Counted from the first letter of the stretch, positions 29,865 through 38,325 are shown. The stretch is DNA of 64,000 nt from an uncultured Coriobacteriaceae bacterium (GCA_900544655.1 UQWE01000001.1:132865-196864), one strand, 5' to 3'. The notes: generated from the letters alone by a model not told the origin. Numbers and translations are program-made.

Positions 29865-29927
29865 CTAGGTGCGTTGGGATGGACCCTGCCAAGCTCGCAT
29901 CCGGCAGGCTCCATCCTAACGCACTAG
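29865..29927 (-). repeat. Long inverted repeat in the nrdD leader
   Basis: Arms of about 25 bases, 29865-29890 and 29903-29927, pair almost perfectly: CTAG(G)TGCGTTGGGATGGA... against ...TCCATCCTAACGCACTAG, with one bulge and two mismatches around a 12-base loop. It lies 70-132 bases upstream of the nrdD start, inside the expected 5' untranslated region. No T-run follows on either strand, so it does not look like a standard terminator. Confidence 0.7.
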
Positions 29928-29950
29928 CAAGACAAAAGAAGACTTGACAT

Positions 29951-30008
29951 TGGCAAGATGTATACAACCAGCTGACGCTTTTTAATCTTATACCCCAAGA
30001 TATTGTGT
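29951..30008 (-). promoter_or_regulatory. Candidate tandem NrdR boxes upstream of nrdD
   Basis: CCCCAAGATATTGTGT at 29993-30008 resembles the NrdR-box pattern (core CWAKATMTWGTGT). A second partial copy, TGGCAAGATGTATACA at 29951-29966, shares CAAGAT exactly 42 bases away, close to four helical turns. NrdR boxes usually occur as pairs with helical phasing before nrd genes. The partial copy overlaps a possible TATACA -10 element read on the minus strand. The rest of the 29796-30218 gap holds the inverted repeat and several short hairpins; no gene or T-box was seen. Confidence 0.5.
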
Positions 30009-30218
30009 TTCAGCAGGTCTAGAGCCTATGAAATAAATGCGAAGAGCGCAACTCCCTCCCATCTATCGGCGAACGGCCCAAGTCCCCACACAAGGAGCTC
30101 AAAATTCGACCTTCAGTCGAGGATGGCGTACCATTGGACAGCATATGACGACCATACTCCGGGATTTCAAGCCGGAGGATTAACGCAATGGCGCCGTGAA
30201 GCGCCGGGAGGAAGAGAC

Positions 30219-31280
30219 ATGCCCAACGAAGGAAGCTACGAGGTCGCCCTCGAGCGCAGCGAGCGCATCCGTACGGACCTGCCCGAGCACCCCGAGCGTT
30301 ACACGATGCTCACCGGAGACCGCCCGACGGGTCGCCTCCACCTCGGCCACTACTTTGGCACCCTTCAGAATCGAGTCGAACTTCAGAACATGGGCGTCCA
30401 TACCAACGTCCTCATCGCGGACTACCAAGTCATCACGGACCGTGACACGACTGAGCACATCCGCGGCAACGTCTACAACATGGTCATGGACTACCTCGCC
30501 TGCGGCCTGGACCCTGACAAGACGATGATCTACACGCACTCCTCCGTGCCTGCGGCAAACCAGCTCATGCTGCCGTTCCTCTCGCTCGTCTCCGAGGCAG
30601 AGCTCTCCCGCAACCCGACGGTCAAGGCCGAGATGGAGGCGAGCGGCCACGAACTTACCGGCCTGCTCCTCACCTATCCCGTCCACCAGGCCTGCGACAT
30701 CCTGTTCTGCAAGGGCAACGTGGTTCCCGTTGGCCGCGACCAGCTCCCGCACATCGAGCTCACGCGCACCATCGCACGCAAATTCAACAAGCGCTACTGC
30801 AAGGACACCGAACCCGTCTTTCCGATGGTCAACGCGCTTCTCTCCGACACTCCCCTACTCCCCGGCCTCGACGGTCGCAAGATGAGCAAGTCCTACGGCA
30901 ATGCCATCTCCATCTCCATGACGCCCGAGGAGACGGCTGAGCGCATCAAGAAGAGCAAGACGGATGGCGAGCGCATGATCACGTTTGACCCCGAGAACCG
31001 TCCCGGCGTCTCCGGCCTGCTTTCCACTGCTGCCATCTGCACGGGCCGCTCCGAGGTCGAAATCGCAGAGGAAATTGGCATGAGCGGCTCTGGCGCCCTC
31101 AAGAAGTACGTGACGGAGGCTGTGAACAATCGCTTCGCCGAGATTCGCGAGCGTCGTCACGTCTACGAGAACGATCTTGACTACGTGAAGGACGTCCTCG
31201 CCGAGGGAAACCGCCGTGCCAACGAAATTGCCGAGGCCACCCTGGCCGAGGTCTGCGAGGCCATGGGGATGACCTACTAG
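30219..31280 (+). CDS. trpS: Tryptophanyl-tRNA synthetase
   Basis: 353 residues from ATG 30219, preceded by GGGAGGAA; a longer open frame back to 30003 lacks family sequence. Class I signatures HLGH (in TGDRPTGRLHLGHYFG) and KMSKS (GRKMSKSYGNAI). Charges tRNA-Trp. It has a leader of over 200 bases with small hairpins but no T-box AGGGTGG element. Transcribed divergently from nrdD. Confidence 0.96.
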   Translation: MPNEGSYEVALERSERIRTDLPEHPERYTMLTGDRPTGRLHLGHYFGTLQNRVELQNMGVHTNVLIADYQVITDRDTTEHIRGNVYNMVMDYLACGLDPDKTMIYTHSSVPAANQLMLPFLSLVSEAELSRNPTVKAEMEASGHELTGLLLTYPVHQACDILFCKGNVVPVGRDQLPHIELTRTIARKFNKRYCKDTEPVFPMVNALLSDTPLLPGLDGRKMSKSYGNAISISMTPEETAERIKKSKTDGERMITFDPENRPGVSGLLSTAAICTGRSEVEIAEEIGMSGSGALKKYVTEAVNNRFAEIRERRHVYENDLDYVKDVLAEGNRRANEIAEATLAEVCEAMGMTY

Positions 31281-31304
31281 GAAGTCACCCCAACGTAAGG
31301 CAAG

Positions 31305-31392
31305 GGGCCCAGCCCCTCAATTCTCCACTCAAACAGCTTTTGCCGCAGAGAGCGCGGCAAAAGAACTCGTGGCGAACTGAGGGGCTGGGCCC
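31305..31392. repeat. Nested double hairpin between trpS and a convergent gene
   Basis: Outer arms 31305-31319 and 31378-31392 are a perfect 15-base inverted repeat (GGGCCCAGCCCCTCA and its complement). Inside is a second perfect 10-base stem, CTTTTGCCGC/GCGGCAAAAG, with a seven-base loop. It sits between convergent genes and probably acts as a two-way transcription barrier, although neither flank has a clear T-run. Confidence 0.7.
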
Positions 31393-31465
31393 TAACTTGT
31401 AGCAACACCTCGCGGCGGACAGAGTTGCCCTATGGGGGCAAAGCTACTTGGGCGCGTGGGGAGGG

Positions 31466-31888
31466 TTAGGCAGTGAGAGAGTCGGGGAAGAGGACTTGCT
31501 CGACAAGGTCGCAAGCGGTTGAGATGCAGATGGGGCAGGGAACAGCCGCACGGTCACCCTCGAGGCCCTTGAGGACGCGGCAAGTCACGGAACCGTTCTT
31601 CTCGCAGAATCGATTGAGAAGCTCGCGAGAGAGGGCATAGCTCGCCTTCTTGGTGGACGGGTTCTCGAGGTTGCCGTCGCTCGTAGCGAGGCTTGCGAGG
31701 TAGACGGCACCGGAAAGCGCGCCACAAGTGCCAAGCATCCCGCCCATGCCAAGGCCAAAGGCCTCGGTCGAACGGAAGGCCTCCTCCTCGGAAACGCCAA
31801 CGAGGTCGCAATAGGTGCAGGCAACGGCCTGGGCGCAGTTGTAGCCTTTCTTGTGGCGTTCTGCTGCAAGGACGGCTCTAGATACCAA
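31466..31888 (-). CDS. C_GCAxxG_C_C-type cysteine protein
   Basis: 140 residues, starting at TTG 31888 behind AAAGGAG; no ATG is available upstream. The cysteine pattern NCAQAVAC, GTCGALSGAVYL, CRVLKG and CPICI matches the small redox-associated C_GCAxxG_C_C family found mainly in anaerobes. The conserved cysteines suggest metal or Fe-S binding or redox activity; the molecular function is not established. Monocistronic. Confidence 0.85.
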   Translation of the reverse strand: MVSRAVLAAERHKKGYNCAQAVACTYCDLVGVSEEEAFRSTEAFGLGMGGMLGTCGALSGAVYLASLATSDGNLENPSTKKASYALSRELLNRFCEKNGSVTCRVLKGLEGDRAAVPCPICISTACDLVEQVLFPDSLTA

Positions 31889-31981
31889 AACGACTCCTTT
31901 CGCCGCGTATCACGCGACAACAATCAACCCTGGCAACCCAAGGCGCCAGAACAGCCGAATTAAAGATCCCCGGCGGCACCG

Positions 31982-32335
31982 CTACTCTGAGTCCGCGGGA
32001 AGAAGGCCCATACCGAGGTTCTTGCCTCCGAGTACGTGCATGTGGAAGTGCATGACCGTCTGGCCCGCATTCGCGCCCGCGTTAGAGATAACCCGGTAGC
32101 CAGACTCCTCGATGCCCTCTGCCTTCACGACCTCGGAGATAGCATGGGTCATGGCAGCGAGAGTCTTGGCGGAAACGCCATCGCAAATGTTGGCATAGTG
32201 CTTCTTGGGGATAACGAGAACATGCGTCGGGGCCTGAGGGTCGAGGTCGCGGAAAGCAATAACCTCGTCATCCTCGAATACAACGTTGGAGGGAATCTCA
32301 TGGTTGGCAATCTTGCAGAAGATGCAATCAGACAT
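31982..32335 (-). CDS. HIT-family nucleotide hydrolase (HinT-like)
   Basis: 117 residues with the histidine triad HFHMHVLGG near the C-terminus and CIFCKIANHEIPS at the N-terminus (Cys4, Cys7 zinc pair). HinT-type enzymes hydrolyse nucleoside 5'-phosphoramidates. AGGAGAAACG precedes the ATG, eight bases after the xseB stop. Confidence 0.93.
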   Translation of the reverse strand: MSDCIFCKIANHEIPSNVVFEDDEVIAFRDLDPQAPTHVLVIPKKHYANICDGVSAKTLAAMTHAISEVVKAEGIEESGYRVISNAGANAGQTVMHFHMHVLGGKNLGMGLLPADSE

Positions 32336-32343
32336 CGTTTCTC

Positions 32344-32604
32344 CTAATCTTCGTTTGTGGCTGCCGTCGTATCAGGTGCGACGACCTCACTGGTGGTGTC
32401 GAGCAAGACCTTAACCTTCTGCTCAGCGTTGGTAAGACGCTCGCGAAGGCTTTTCAATAGCTCGACACCTCGAGCATAACGCGCAAGGGCGTCCTCAAGC
32501 TCAAGATCGCCACTCTCGAGAGAACGCACGACCTGCTCAAGCTCAATAGAAGCCTCCTTGAAAGAAAGCTCCTCGACCGGAGTCTCCAAATCCCTATCCG
32601 CCAT
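32344..32604 (-). CDS. xseB: Exodeoxyribonuclease VII small subunit
   Basis: 86 residues from ATG 32604 (AAGGTGG upstream); an in-frame start at 32628 was rejected. The helical hairpin LSFKEASIELEQVVRSLESGDLELEDALARYARGVELL is diagnostic for XseB, split here into LEQVVRSLESGDLELEDAL and ARGVELLK as the key blocks. Partners with XseA to degrade single-stranded DNA. It lies 42 bases downstream of xseA. Confidence 0.93.
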   Translation of the reverse strand: MADRDLETPVEELSFKEASIELEQVVRSLESGDLELEDALARYARGVELLKSLRERLTNAEQKVKVLLDTTSEVVAPDTTAATNED

Positions 32605-32646
32605 TTCCAACCACCTTCCTGCCGGCAAACACCAGCTATGTCAAAT

Positions 32647-34038
32647 TTAGTCACAGGTTCCAGTAACGGAAGCTTCGAAGCTACCTGCCCCGACACGAAC
32701 GCCAACAGAGTCTCCAACGACCAAAGACGAAGCATCGGTAACGACATGCCCGGCCTCATCGCGAGCGATGGCGTACCCGCGCCCGAGAACCTTCAAAGGT
32801 GAGAGCGCGTCTAGAGTCGCCGCCATGCTTGAAACCATTGCCTCGTGAGGACGAAGCATGCGGGATGCCGCAGCGTCGAGTCGGGCAGAGCAATCTTCCA
32901 GCGAGCTAGCCTTACGATCCAAGGCACGCGGCAAAGCATCTACCAGACGCTGCTCAGACTGCATGAGAGCGACAGCACGATCATCAATGAGGGACTCCGG
33001 ATTCGTGAGGCACCGGCGTTTGGCAAGACCTTCGAGCCGGACCCGTTCGCGATCGAGAAGCGTCGACATTCCGCGCGCAAGCGAAGTGTCGACCTGTTCG
33101 AGGGAACGCTCATCGGCGGCGAGCGCAAGGTCCATAGCTCGCGCCAGGCGCTCCCGACGCCCGTTAATCGAGGTCACAATCTCATCGAGGGCCGGAGCCA
33201 CGCTTTCTGCGGCGGCTGTGGGCGTTGAAGTTCGACGGTCCGCAACATCATCGCAGATCGAGTTGTCCGGTTCATGTCCAATGCCCGTAATGACGGGAAC
33301 GGGACAAGCGAAAACCGCCCGAGCGAGAGTTTCGTCATTGAAGGTCATGAGATCTTCATAAGAACCCCCGCCTCGGACAAGCAAGATCGCGTCTGGTTCA
33401 GATGCCGCGGCAACCTCAAGAGCGCGAATGATTGTGGCGGGAGCGCCGGGACCCTGGACCTGACATCCCACAGCATCGATCTCAACCAGTGGGTTGCGCC
33501 GCCGGAGCGTCCGCTTAACATCGTCGATCACGGAGCCGGAAAGGCTCGTGACCACGGCAACACGCGTGCAAAAACGCATGATGGGCTGCTTGCGAGCCGG
33601 GTCCATGAGACCCTCAATCTTGAGCTTCTCTCGAAGAAGAGCAACCTGTTGCCTCAAAAGCCCCTCTCCAGAAACGGAGATGCGACTCGCGATAAACGAA
33701 AGCCTGCCAAATCCGACGTAGACATCAAACTTACCCCGGAGCTCGAGCTGCATGCCATCACGCAGCTCGATGCCACTCGATGCATAGACGCCGCGCCAAA
33801 CGATGACGTCCATCGCCGCGGATTCGTCCTTGACTTGAAAGTAGCAGTGGCCAGACCGAGCGTTGGGCCCCCTAAAGCCCGTGACCTCACCGGTCACGAG
33901 GAAGGAACCCATTTCCCCCACACGAGCCTTCGCGGCGCCCACGGCAGAGCTCACCGAGATTGGCCCTCGCGATGCAGCGCCAAGTGCAGCAGATGCGAAG
34001 TCTATGCTGCCGCTCGTCTCCTCGCGTCCCCAGGCCAT
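32647..34038 (-). CDS. xseA: Exodeoxyribonuclease VII large subunit
   Basis: 463 residues. N-terminal OB-fold (about 25-130: GEVTGFRGPNARSGHCYFQVKD), the catalytic domain with RGGGSYEDLMTFNDE and GIGHEPDNSICDDVADRRT, and a long coiled-coil region for XseB binding. Digests single-stranded DNA to oligonucleotides. Start ATG 34038 abuts the stop of the zinc protease gene. Confidence 0.95.
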   Translation of the reverse strand: MAWGREETSGSIDFASAALGAASRGPISVSSAVGAAKARVGEMGSFLVTGEVTGFRGPNARSGHCYFQVKDESAAMDVIVWRGVYASSGIELRDGMQLELRGKFDVYVGFGRLSFIASRISVSGEGLLRQQVALLREKLKIEGLMDPARKQPIMRFCTRVAVVTSLSGSVIDDVKRTLRRRNPLVEIDAVGCQVQGPGAPATIIRALEVAAASEPDAILLVRGGGSYEDLMTFNDETLARAVFACPVPVITGIGHEPDNSICDDVADRRTSTPTAAAESVAPALDEIVTSINGRRERLARAMDLALAADERSLEQVDTSLARGMSTLLDRERVRLEGLAKRRCLTNPESLIDDRAVALMQSEQRLVDALPRALDRKASSLEDCSARLDAAASRMLRPHEAMVSSMAATLDALSPLKVLGRGYAIARDEAGHVVTDASSLVVGDSVGVRVGAGSFEASVTGTCD

Positions 34039-34743
34039 CTAGTCATTCCTCCGCTGAACACGAGAAAGGTAGTAGAGAAGCTGAAGCACAGATACGAGCG
34101 CGGCAGCAACGTACGTCAGCGCCGCCGCGATTAGCACCTTACGCGCACCGCGGACCGCAGTCTCGCTCATGCCGCTGCGCTCGAGATAGGCAACGGCGCG
34201 ACGAGAGGCATCGAACTCGACGGGAAGCGTCACGATCTGGAAAATGACCGAGAAGGCAAAGAGGATGACGGCAAACTGCACAAGGCCAGCAAGGCCAATG
34301 GCTACGCCGGCGAAGAACATGATCATCCATGCGTTGGATGCGAAGTTGACGATGGGCACGAGAGCGGAGCGAACCTTCACCGGAATGTAGCCCCTTGAAT
34401 GCTGAACCGCGTGGCCAGCTTCGTGACAAGCAACGGCAGCACTCGCCACGGAGCCGCCGCTAAGGTTGGCTCGCGAAAGGTTGAGAACGTTCGAGCGCGG
34501 ATCGAAGTTATCCGTTAGCTCACCCGCGATGGGCTGAATCCTCATGCCGGAGACGCCTTCATCAGCAAGCATGCGCTCTGCTACCTGGGCTCCAGTAAGC
34601 CCGCAATCAAGCCCGACTTTAGACCACGTCCTATACGTCGACTTAATATATGACTGCGTGACAAGGCCAAGCAGGGTAGACACAAGAACCAAGACGAGGT
34701 ACGAGGTGTCATACCCCATCCCGTAGCCCATGCCGTAGAACAT
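34039..34743 (-). CDS. Membrane zinc metallopeptidase (YugP family)
   Basis: 234 residues from ATG 34743 (GGGGG five bases upstream). An N-terminal membrane span (YLVLVLVSTLLGLV), the zinc motif H107-E108-AG-H111, and two to three further spans (MIMFFAGVAIGLAGLV and others). The FDPRSNVLNLS segment before the active site is typical. YugP-like proteases have no well-established substrate. Directly upstream of xseA on the same strand. Confidence 0.9.
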   Translation of the reverse strand: MFYGMGYGMGYDTSYLVLVLVSTLLGLVTQSYIKSTYRTWSKVGLDCGLTGAQVAERMLADEGVSGMRIQPIAGELTDNFDPRSNVLNLSRANLSGGSVASAAVACHEAGHAVQHSRGYIPVKVRSALVPIVNFASNAWMIMFFAGVAIGLAGLVQFAVILFAFSVIFQIVTLPVEFDASRRAVAYLERSGMSETAVRGARKVLIAAALTYVAAALVSVLQLLYYLSRVQRRND

Positions 34744-34848
34744 ACGAACCCCCAATCAGTGAATTTCTTTGAGTATGTACCCAAAGCCGGACACAAAAGG
34801 AGCCGGACTTCTCACCCGGCTCCCCAAACATTAGATTCGCTATGTAGC

Positions 34849-36012
34849 CTAAAGAATCTCCACTCGACCGTCCTTGACGGTCAGGCCGCAGTCGCCCAAG
34901 AGGAGTCCCTTGAGCTTCTCCCCCGCGATGTCGCGTCGCCATCCAGAAGCGAGAGACGCATCCTCTCTCCCGGCCATGAATTCAAGGAGGTCTTCGCGCG
35001 TTGCGATGAGCTGCGCGGCCACGCCGGTCTTCTCGGAAATGATGCGCACCATGGCATACATGAGGTCGATGACGCATTCCTGATCGGCAGACGGGCGCGA
35101 GCGCTTTGGAAGACTCGGACAATCGGCCGCTTGGCATGCGGCGCCGCGCGAAATGGCATGCACCAAAGCATCCGCATCACGCTCAGACAACTGCTCGGTT
35201 CCGCGGATTCGACGCAGTCGTTGTGAATCCACCGGTCCGCGCTTGCAAATCTCGAGCATCACCTCATCGGAGAGAACCCACTTACGAGGGATATCGCGCT
35301 TGGACGCCAAACGCTCTCGCCAAGCGCAGGCCTCGCGTGCCACGGCAAGTTGACGTCGGGTGAGCGACGAGGCCCGCTTGAGGTGGCGAAACGCGTTCAT
35401 TGGCTCGTGACGATAATGAGACGGGTCAAGCAAAGCCTGCATCTCGGGAAGGACCATCGAGAGACGATCGCGCTCGACGAGCTCGGAGAGCATAGTCTCA
35501 TAAATACCCGGAAGGTAGCGCACGTCATCTTCTGCGTACGTTAGCTGCTCGGGATCAAGCGGACGACGAGACCAGTCCGTTAGGCTCTCGGCCTTGGCGA
35601 GGCGAACGCCAGTGTAGGCCTCAACGAGGCCTCCGTAACCAAGTTGCATGCGCTGACCGAGAAACGCGGCAGCAAGCTGGGTGTCGAACAGAGGGGCCGG
35701 AACACATCCCAAGCTGCCATCGATGACTTCGAGATCCTGCGAGCACGCATGAAAGACTTTGGTAATAGCCGGGTTCTCAAATAGTTCTACCACCGGAGAA
35801 AGGTCTGAGATGGCAATCGGATCAACGGCGGCGATATCGTCCGCCGACGTAGCGAGCTGGATTAGACAAAGACGCGGACGATACGTGCGCTCACGAAGAA
35901 ACTCAGTGTCAACAGCAAGCACGCTCGAGGAGGCAGCACGCTCACAAAAGCGCCTGAGCTCCTCCGATGTGGAGATGAACAAAACGTGACCCCTCAGCCC
36001 CATCGCATCCAT
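34849..36012 (-). CDS. rnd: Ribonuclease D
   Basis: 387 residues. DEDD exonuclease motifs: D35-x-E37 in LAVDTEFLRERTY, ExoII HACSQDLEVID and ExoIII YAEDDVRYLP. An HRDC domain follows at about 205-285 (RRQLAVAREACAWRERLASKRDIPRKWV). Trims the 3' ends of tRNAs and other small RNAs. Start uncertain: ATGs at 36012 and 36003 lack a strong ribosome site, and a TTG inside HVLFIST with GAGGGG upstream is also possible. Confidence 0.92.
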   Translation of the reverse strand: MDAMGLRGHVLFISTSEELRRFCERAASSSVLAVDTEFLRERTYRPRLCLIQLATSADDIAAVDPIAISDLSPVVELFENPAITKVFHACSQDLEVIDGSLGCVPAPLFDTQLAAAFLGQRMQLGYGGLVEAYTGVRLAKAESLTDWSRRPLDPEQLTYAEDDVRYLPGIYETMLSELVERDRLSMVLPEMQALLDPSHYRHEPMNAFRHLKRASSLTRRQLAVAREACAWRERLASKRDIPRKWVLSDEVMLEICKRGPVDSQRLRRIRGTEQLSERDADALVHAISRGAACQAADCPSLPKRSRPSADQECVIDLMYAMVRIISEKTGVAAQLIATREDLLEFMAGREDASLASGWRRDIAGEKLKGLLLGDCGLTVKDGRVEIL

Positions 36013-36082
36013 AAAACGACCGGGCAAAATCGGCTACCATGGCTGTGGCCCGTTTGGGCCCACAGACAGGAGGATACCATCC

Positions 36083-37054
36083 ATGCGCTGCCTCATTGTT
36101 CATAATCCGCGTTCTGGCTTCGGGTCAGACGCGGTCTACGCATTTGAGCGCGAGCTCGTTCGTCCTGGCGACGAATGCGTGCTGCGCGTCCTTGACGACG
36201 AGAACGCTGACGAGAAGGCCCTCGACGATGCCGAGACGTTTGACGTGGTTGTCATATCGGGCGGCGACGGGACGATTTCGAACCTCCTCTACATGTTGCG
36301 CGATCGCGCAGTTCCCACCTGCGTGTTTCCGTCTGGCACGGCCAACCTCCTCTTCGCTAATATCGGCAACTCTCCAGAGCCTGCCGCCCTCGCCCGCGCC
36401 TGCCGATGGGGAGACACCATAAGCGCGGACCTCGGCGAAGCAAGCTGGGAGAGCGCTGGAGGCCCAACCAAGCGAGGCTTTTCCATCATGACCGGCACTG
36501 GGTTTGACGCCGAACTCATGGCTGCCGCCGCGCCCAACAAGAGGACGATGGGCGAGGTAGCCTATTTCATGGCCGCCCTCTCGGACCCGACACCCAAGGT
36601 CAACCACTTCGCAATCACCGTCGACGGAGAGACCTACGAGCGCGACGGAATCGCCTGCCTCGTCGCGAACAATGCCATGCTCCAGCTAGATGTCGATGTG
36701 GTCCCCGGATGCGTCATGGACGACGGCCTGCTCGACGTCATCGTCCTTGAAGTGAGCGTCACGGCTCAGCTCATTCGACCGCTCATCGCCAGCCTCGTCG
36801 ACCCGAAGGGCGAGCGTGGCAACAGGCCTCGCATTGAGACCTTCAGGGGCAGAAGAATCGAAGTCAAGACCTCCGAGCCCATCCCCATGCAGGTCGATGG
36901 CGAAGTCGTCCCTGACATGGTCACCAGCTGGCGCGCCGAGGTCCTTCCCGCCGCATGCGAGCTCGTGGTGGACGGCCTCTCCCGCTACCAGCCCAAGATT
37001 CGCCGCACGAGCCCCAAATTCCCCGTTGCCGCCCAACTCGCCTTCCCCGAATAA
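36083..37054 (+). CDS. Diacylglycerol/lipid kinase (YegS-DagK family)
   Basis: 323 residues with the nucleotide motif SGGDGT (about 52-57), FPSGTANLLFANI and the C-terminal beta domain containing GCVMDDGLLDVIV. Phosphorylates diacylglycerol or a related lipid with ATP; the exact lipid cannot be told from sequence. ATG follows GGAGGATACCATCC. Transcribed alone, convergent with the RmlA-like gene. Confidence 0.9.
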   Translation: MRCLIVHNPRSGFGSDAVYAFERELVRPGDECVLRVLDDENADEKALDDAETFDVVVISGGDGTISNLLYMLRDRAVPTCVFPSGTANLLFANIGNSPEPAALARACRWGDTISADLGEASWESAGGPTKRGFSIMTGTGFDAELMAAAAPNKRTMGEVAYFMAALSDPTPKVNHFAITVDGETYERDGIACLVANNAMLQLDVDVVPGCVMDDGLLDVIVLEVSVTAQLIRPLIASLVDPKGERGNRPRIETFRGRRIEVKTSEPIPMQVDGEVVPDMVTSWRAEVLPAACELVVDGLSRYQPKIRRTSPKFPVAAQLAFPE

Positions 37055-37070
37055 CCAAGGAAGACGACTG

Positions 37071-37276
37071 AGCAGCCCGAGGCCCCGCACGCCTCTCCGC
37101 GCCGCTAAGTAGGCCGGCTGCGTAAACAACAGGCCCGGCCCCGATGCCCCGCAGCAAACATTCTTGGACACTCAGCAGCCCGAGGCCCCGCACGCGTTTA
37201 CGGCGCGCCAAGCAGCTCGGCGACAACGTAAACAAAAGGTTCCGCCCCGGTGCCCCCGCACAGACATTCTGAGACG
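37071..37276. repeat. Imperfect 103-base tandem duplication
   Basis: Copy 1 (37071-37173) and copy 2 (37174-37276) both open AGCAGCCCGAGGCCCCGCAC and both continue with a GTAAACAA segment, a CCGGCCCCG/TCCGCCCCG run, a GCCCCCGCA-like run and ACATTCT. Identity is high at the start and weaker in the middle. Copy 2 supplies one arm of the terminator at 37238-37316; copy 1 lacks the matching arm. The 285-base gap between the two convergent genes holds nothing else. Confidence 0.7.
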
Positions 37277-37316
37277 CGAAGCGTCGAACGTCTGAAGGGG
37301 ACGCCGGGGCGGAACC
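37238..37316 (-). terminator. Multi-tier terminator of the RmlA-like gene
   Basis: Outer stem is a perfect 13-base inverted repeat (GGTTCCGCCCCGG/CCGGGGCGGAACC). Inside lie CCCC/GGGG, an eight-of-nine-base stem (CAGACATTC/GAACGTCTG) and a five-base stem (GACGC/GCGTC) with a GAA loop. On the minus strand it is followed by TTTTGTTT. Confidence 0.8.
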
Positions 37317-37339
37317 GTCAGGTCAGTGATGCCTCAGAA

Positions 37340-38221
37340 CTACTTGGCACTCTCGGTGGAAAGCGCGATGCCCTCAAGATACTTGCCGTACTCGGTCTTG
37401 GCGATCTTGGAAGCCAGAGACAGCAGCTGGGCACGGCCGATCCAACCCTTACGGTACGCGATCTCCTCGATAGAGGCGATCTTCGTGCCCGTAGACTGCT
37501 GGACGACGCGGATGAACTCGCCCGCGTGGAAGAGCTCGTCAACGGTGCGGGGACAGAACCAGGCAAAGCCCTCGGGCAGCGTGGTGGTGTAGAGCTGCTT
37601 GTGGTCAAGGTACATCTGGTTGAGATCCGTGATCTCAAGCTCGCCGCGCGCGGAAGGCTTGAGCTTCTTGGCGTACTCGACGACCTTGTTATCGTAGACG
37701 TAAAGACCAGTGGCGACGTACTTGGTGCGCGCCTCCTCCGGCTTCTCCTCGATATAAGTGACCTTCTTGTCCTCGCCAAAGTCAATGACAGCAAAGCGCT
37801 CGGGATCATTCACTCGATAACCAAAGACCGTGGCACCCTTGTCGCGATCGAGCGCCTCGCGAAGGTTCAGGTCAAATCCAGAGCCGTAGAAGATGCTATC
37901 CGCGAGAATGAGGGCGACGCGATCGTCACCAATGAAGTCCTCGCCGATGAGGAATGCCTGAGCGATGCCATCGCGGCTGACCTGGGCCTTGTAGCTGATG
38001 TTCAAGCCGAGCTGCGAGCCATCGCCGAAGTGGGCCTGATAGGAAGCCATATCCTGGGGATTAACGATGAACAGGACGTCGCGAATATCCGCCTTCATGA
38101 GCGTGGCCAGGGAATAATAGACGAGCGGCTTGTCATAGATGGGCAGAAGGTGCTTGGAACCCGAGAACGTCATGGGATACAGGTGCGTTCCGAAGCCACC
38201 AGCAAGGACAATACCCTTCAC
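37340..38221 (-). CDS. RmlA-like sugar nucleotidyltransferase, altered active site
   Basis: 293 residues from GTG 38221, seven bases after GGAGG. The whole length aligns with glucose-1-phosphate thymidylyltransferase (KGIVLAGG, LLPIYDKP, GDGSQLGLNISY, DGIAQAF, EEKP, KPSARGELEITDLN). Several usually invariant residues differ: GTRLYP is G-T-H13-L-Y-P, SKQLLP is S-K-H24, QPSPDG is Q80-V-S-R-D-G, GDNIFYG is A-D108-S-I-F-Y-G, and the metal-binding Asp of WLDTGTH is Cys223 (WFCPRTV). Catalytic Lys23 and Asp108 remain. No rmlB, rmlC or rmlD is nearby. It may have changed substrate or lost activity. Confidence 0.8.
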   Translation of the reverse strand: MKGIVLAGGFGTHLYPMTFSGSKHLLPIYDKPLVYYSLATLMKADIRDVLFIVNPQDMASYQAHFGDGSQLGLNISYKAQVSRDGIAQAFLIGEDFIGDDRVALILADSIFYGSGFDLNLREALDRDKGATVFGYRVNDPERFAVIDFGEDKKVTYIEEKPEEARTKYVATGLYVYDNKVVEYAKKLKPSARGELEITDLNQMYLDHKQLYTTTLPEGFAWFCPRTVDELFHAGEFIRVVQQSTGTKIASIEEIAYRKGWIGRAQLLSLASKIAKTEYGKYLEGIALSTESAK

Positions 38222-38325
38222 AGCTATGCCTCCTTGAGTCGCATACATGTTCAGGGAGAGTATACCGCCAGACCACGCGTTATACTATCTGACGTATGTG
38301 AACATATAACGAGAGGATTATCCTC

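Noticed and set aside
30009..30218. Possible T-box leader before trpS
   Set aside because: Several small hairpins exist, but neither the AGGGTGG antiterminator bulge nor a terminator before the start codon is seen.
38278..38311. CGTTATA...TATAACG inverted repeat upstream of gltX
   Set aside because: The arms are 34 bases end to end, not the 24 of ModE-like sites, and overlap an AT-rich promoter, so it is probably chance.
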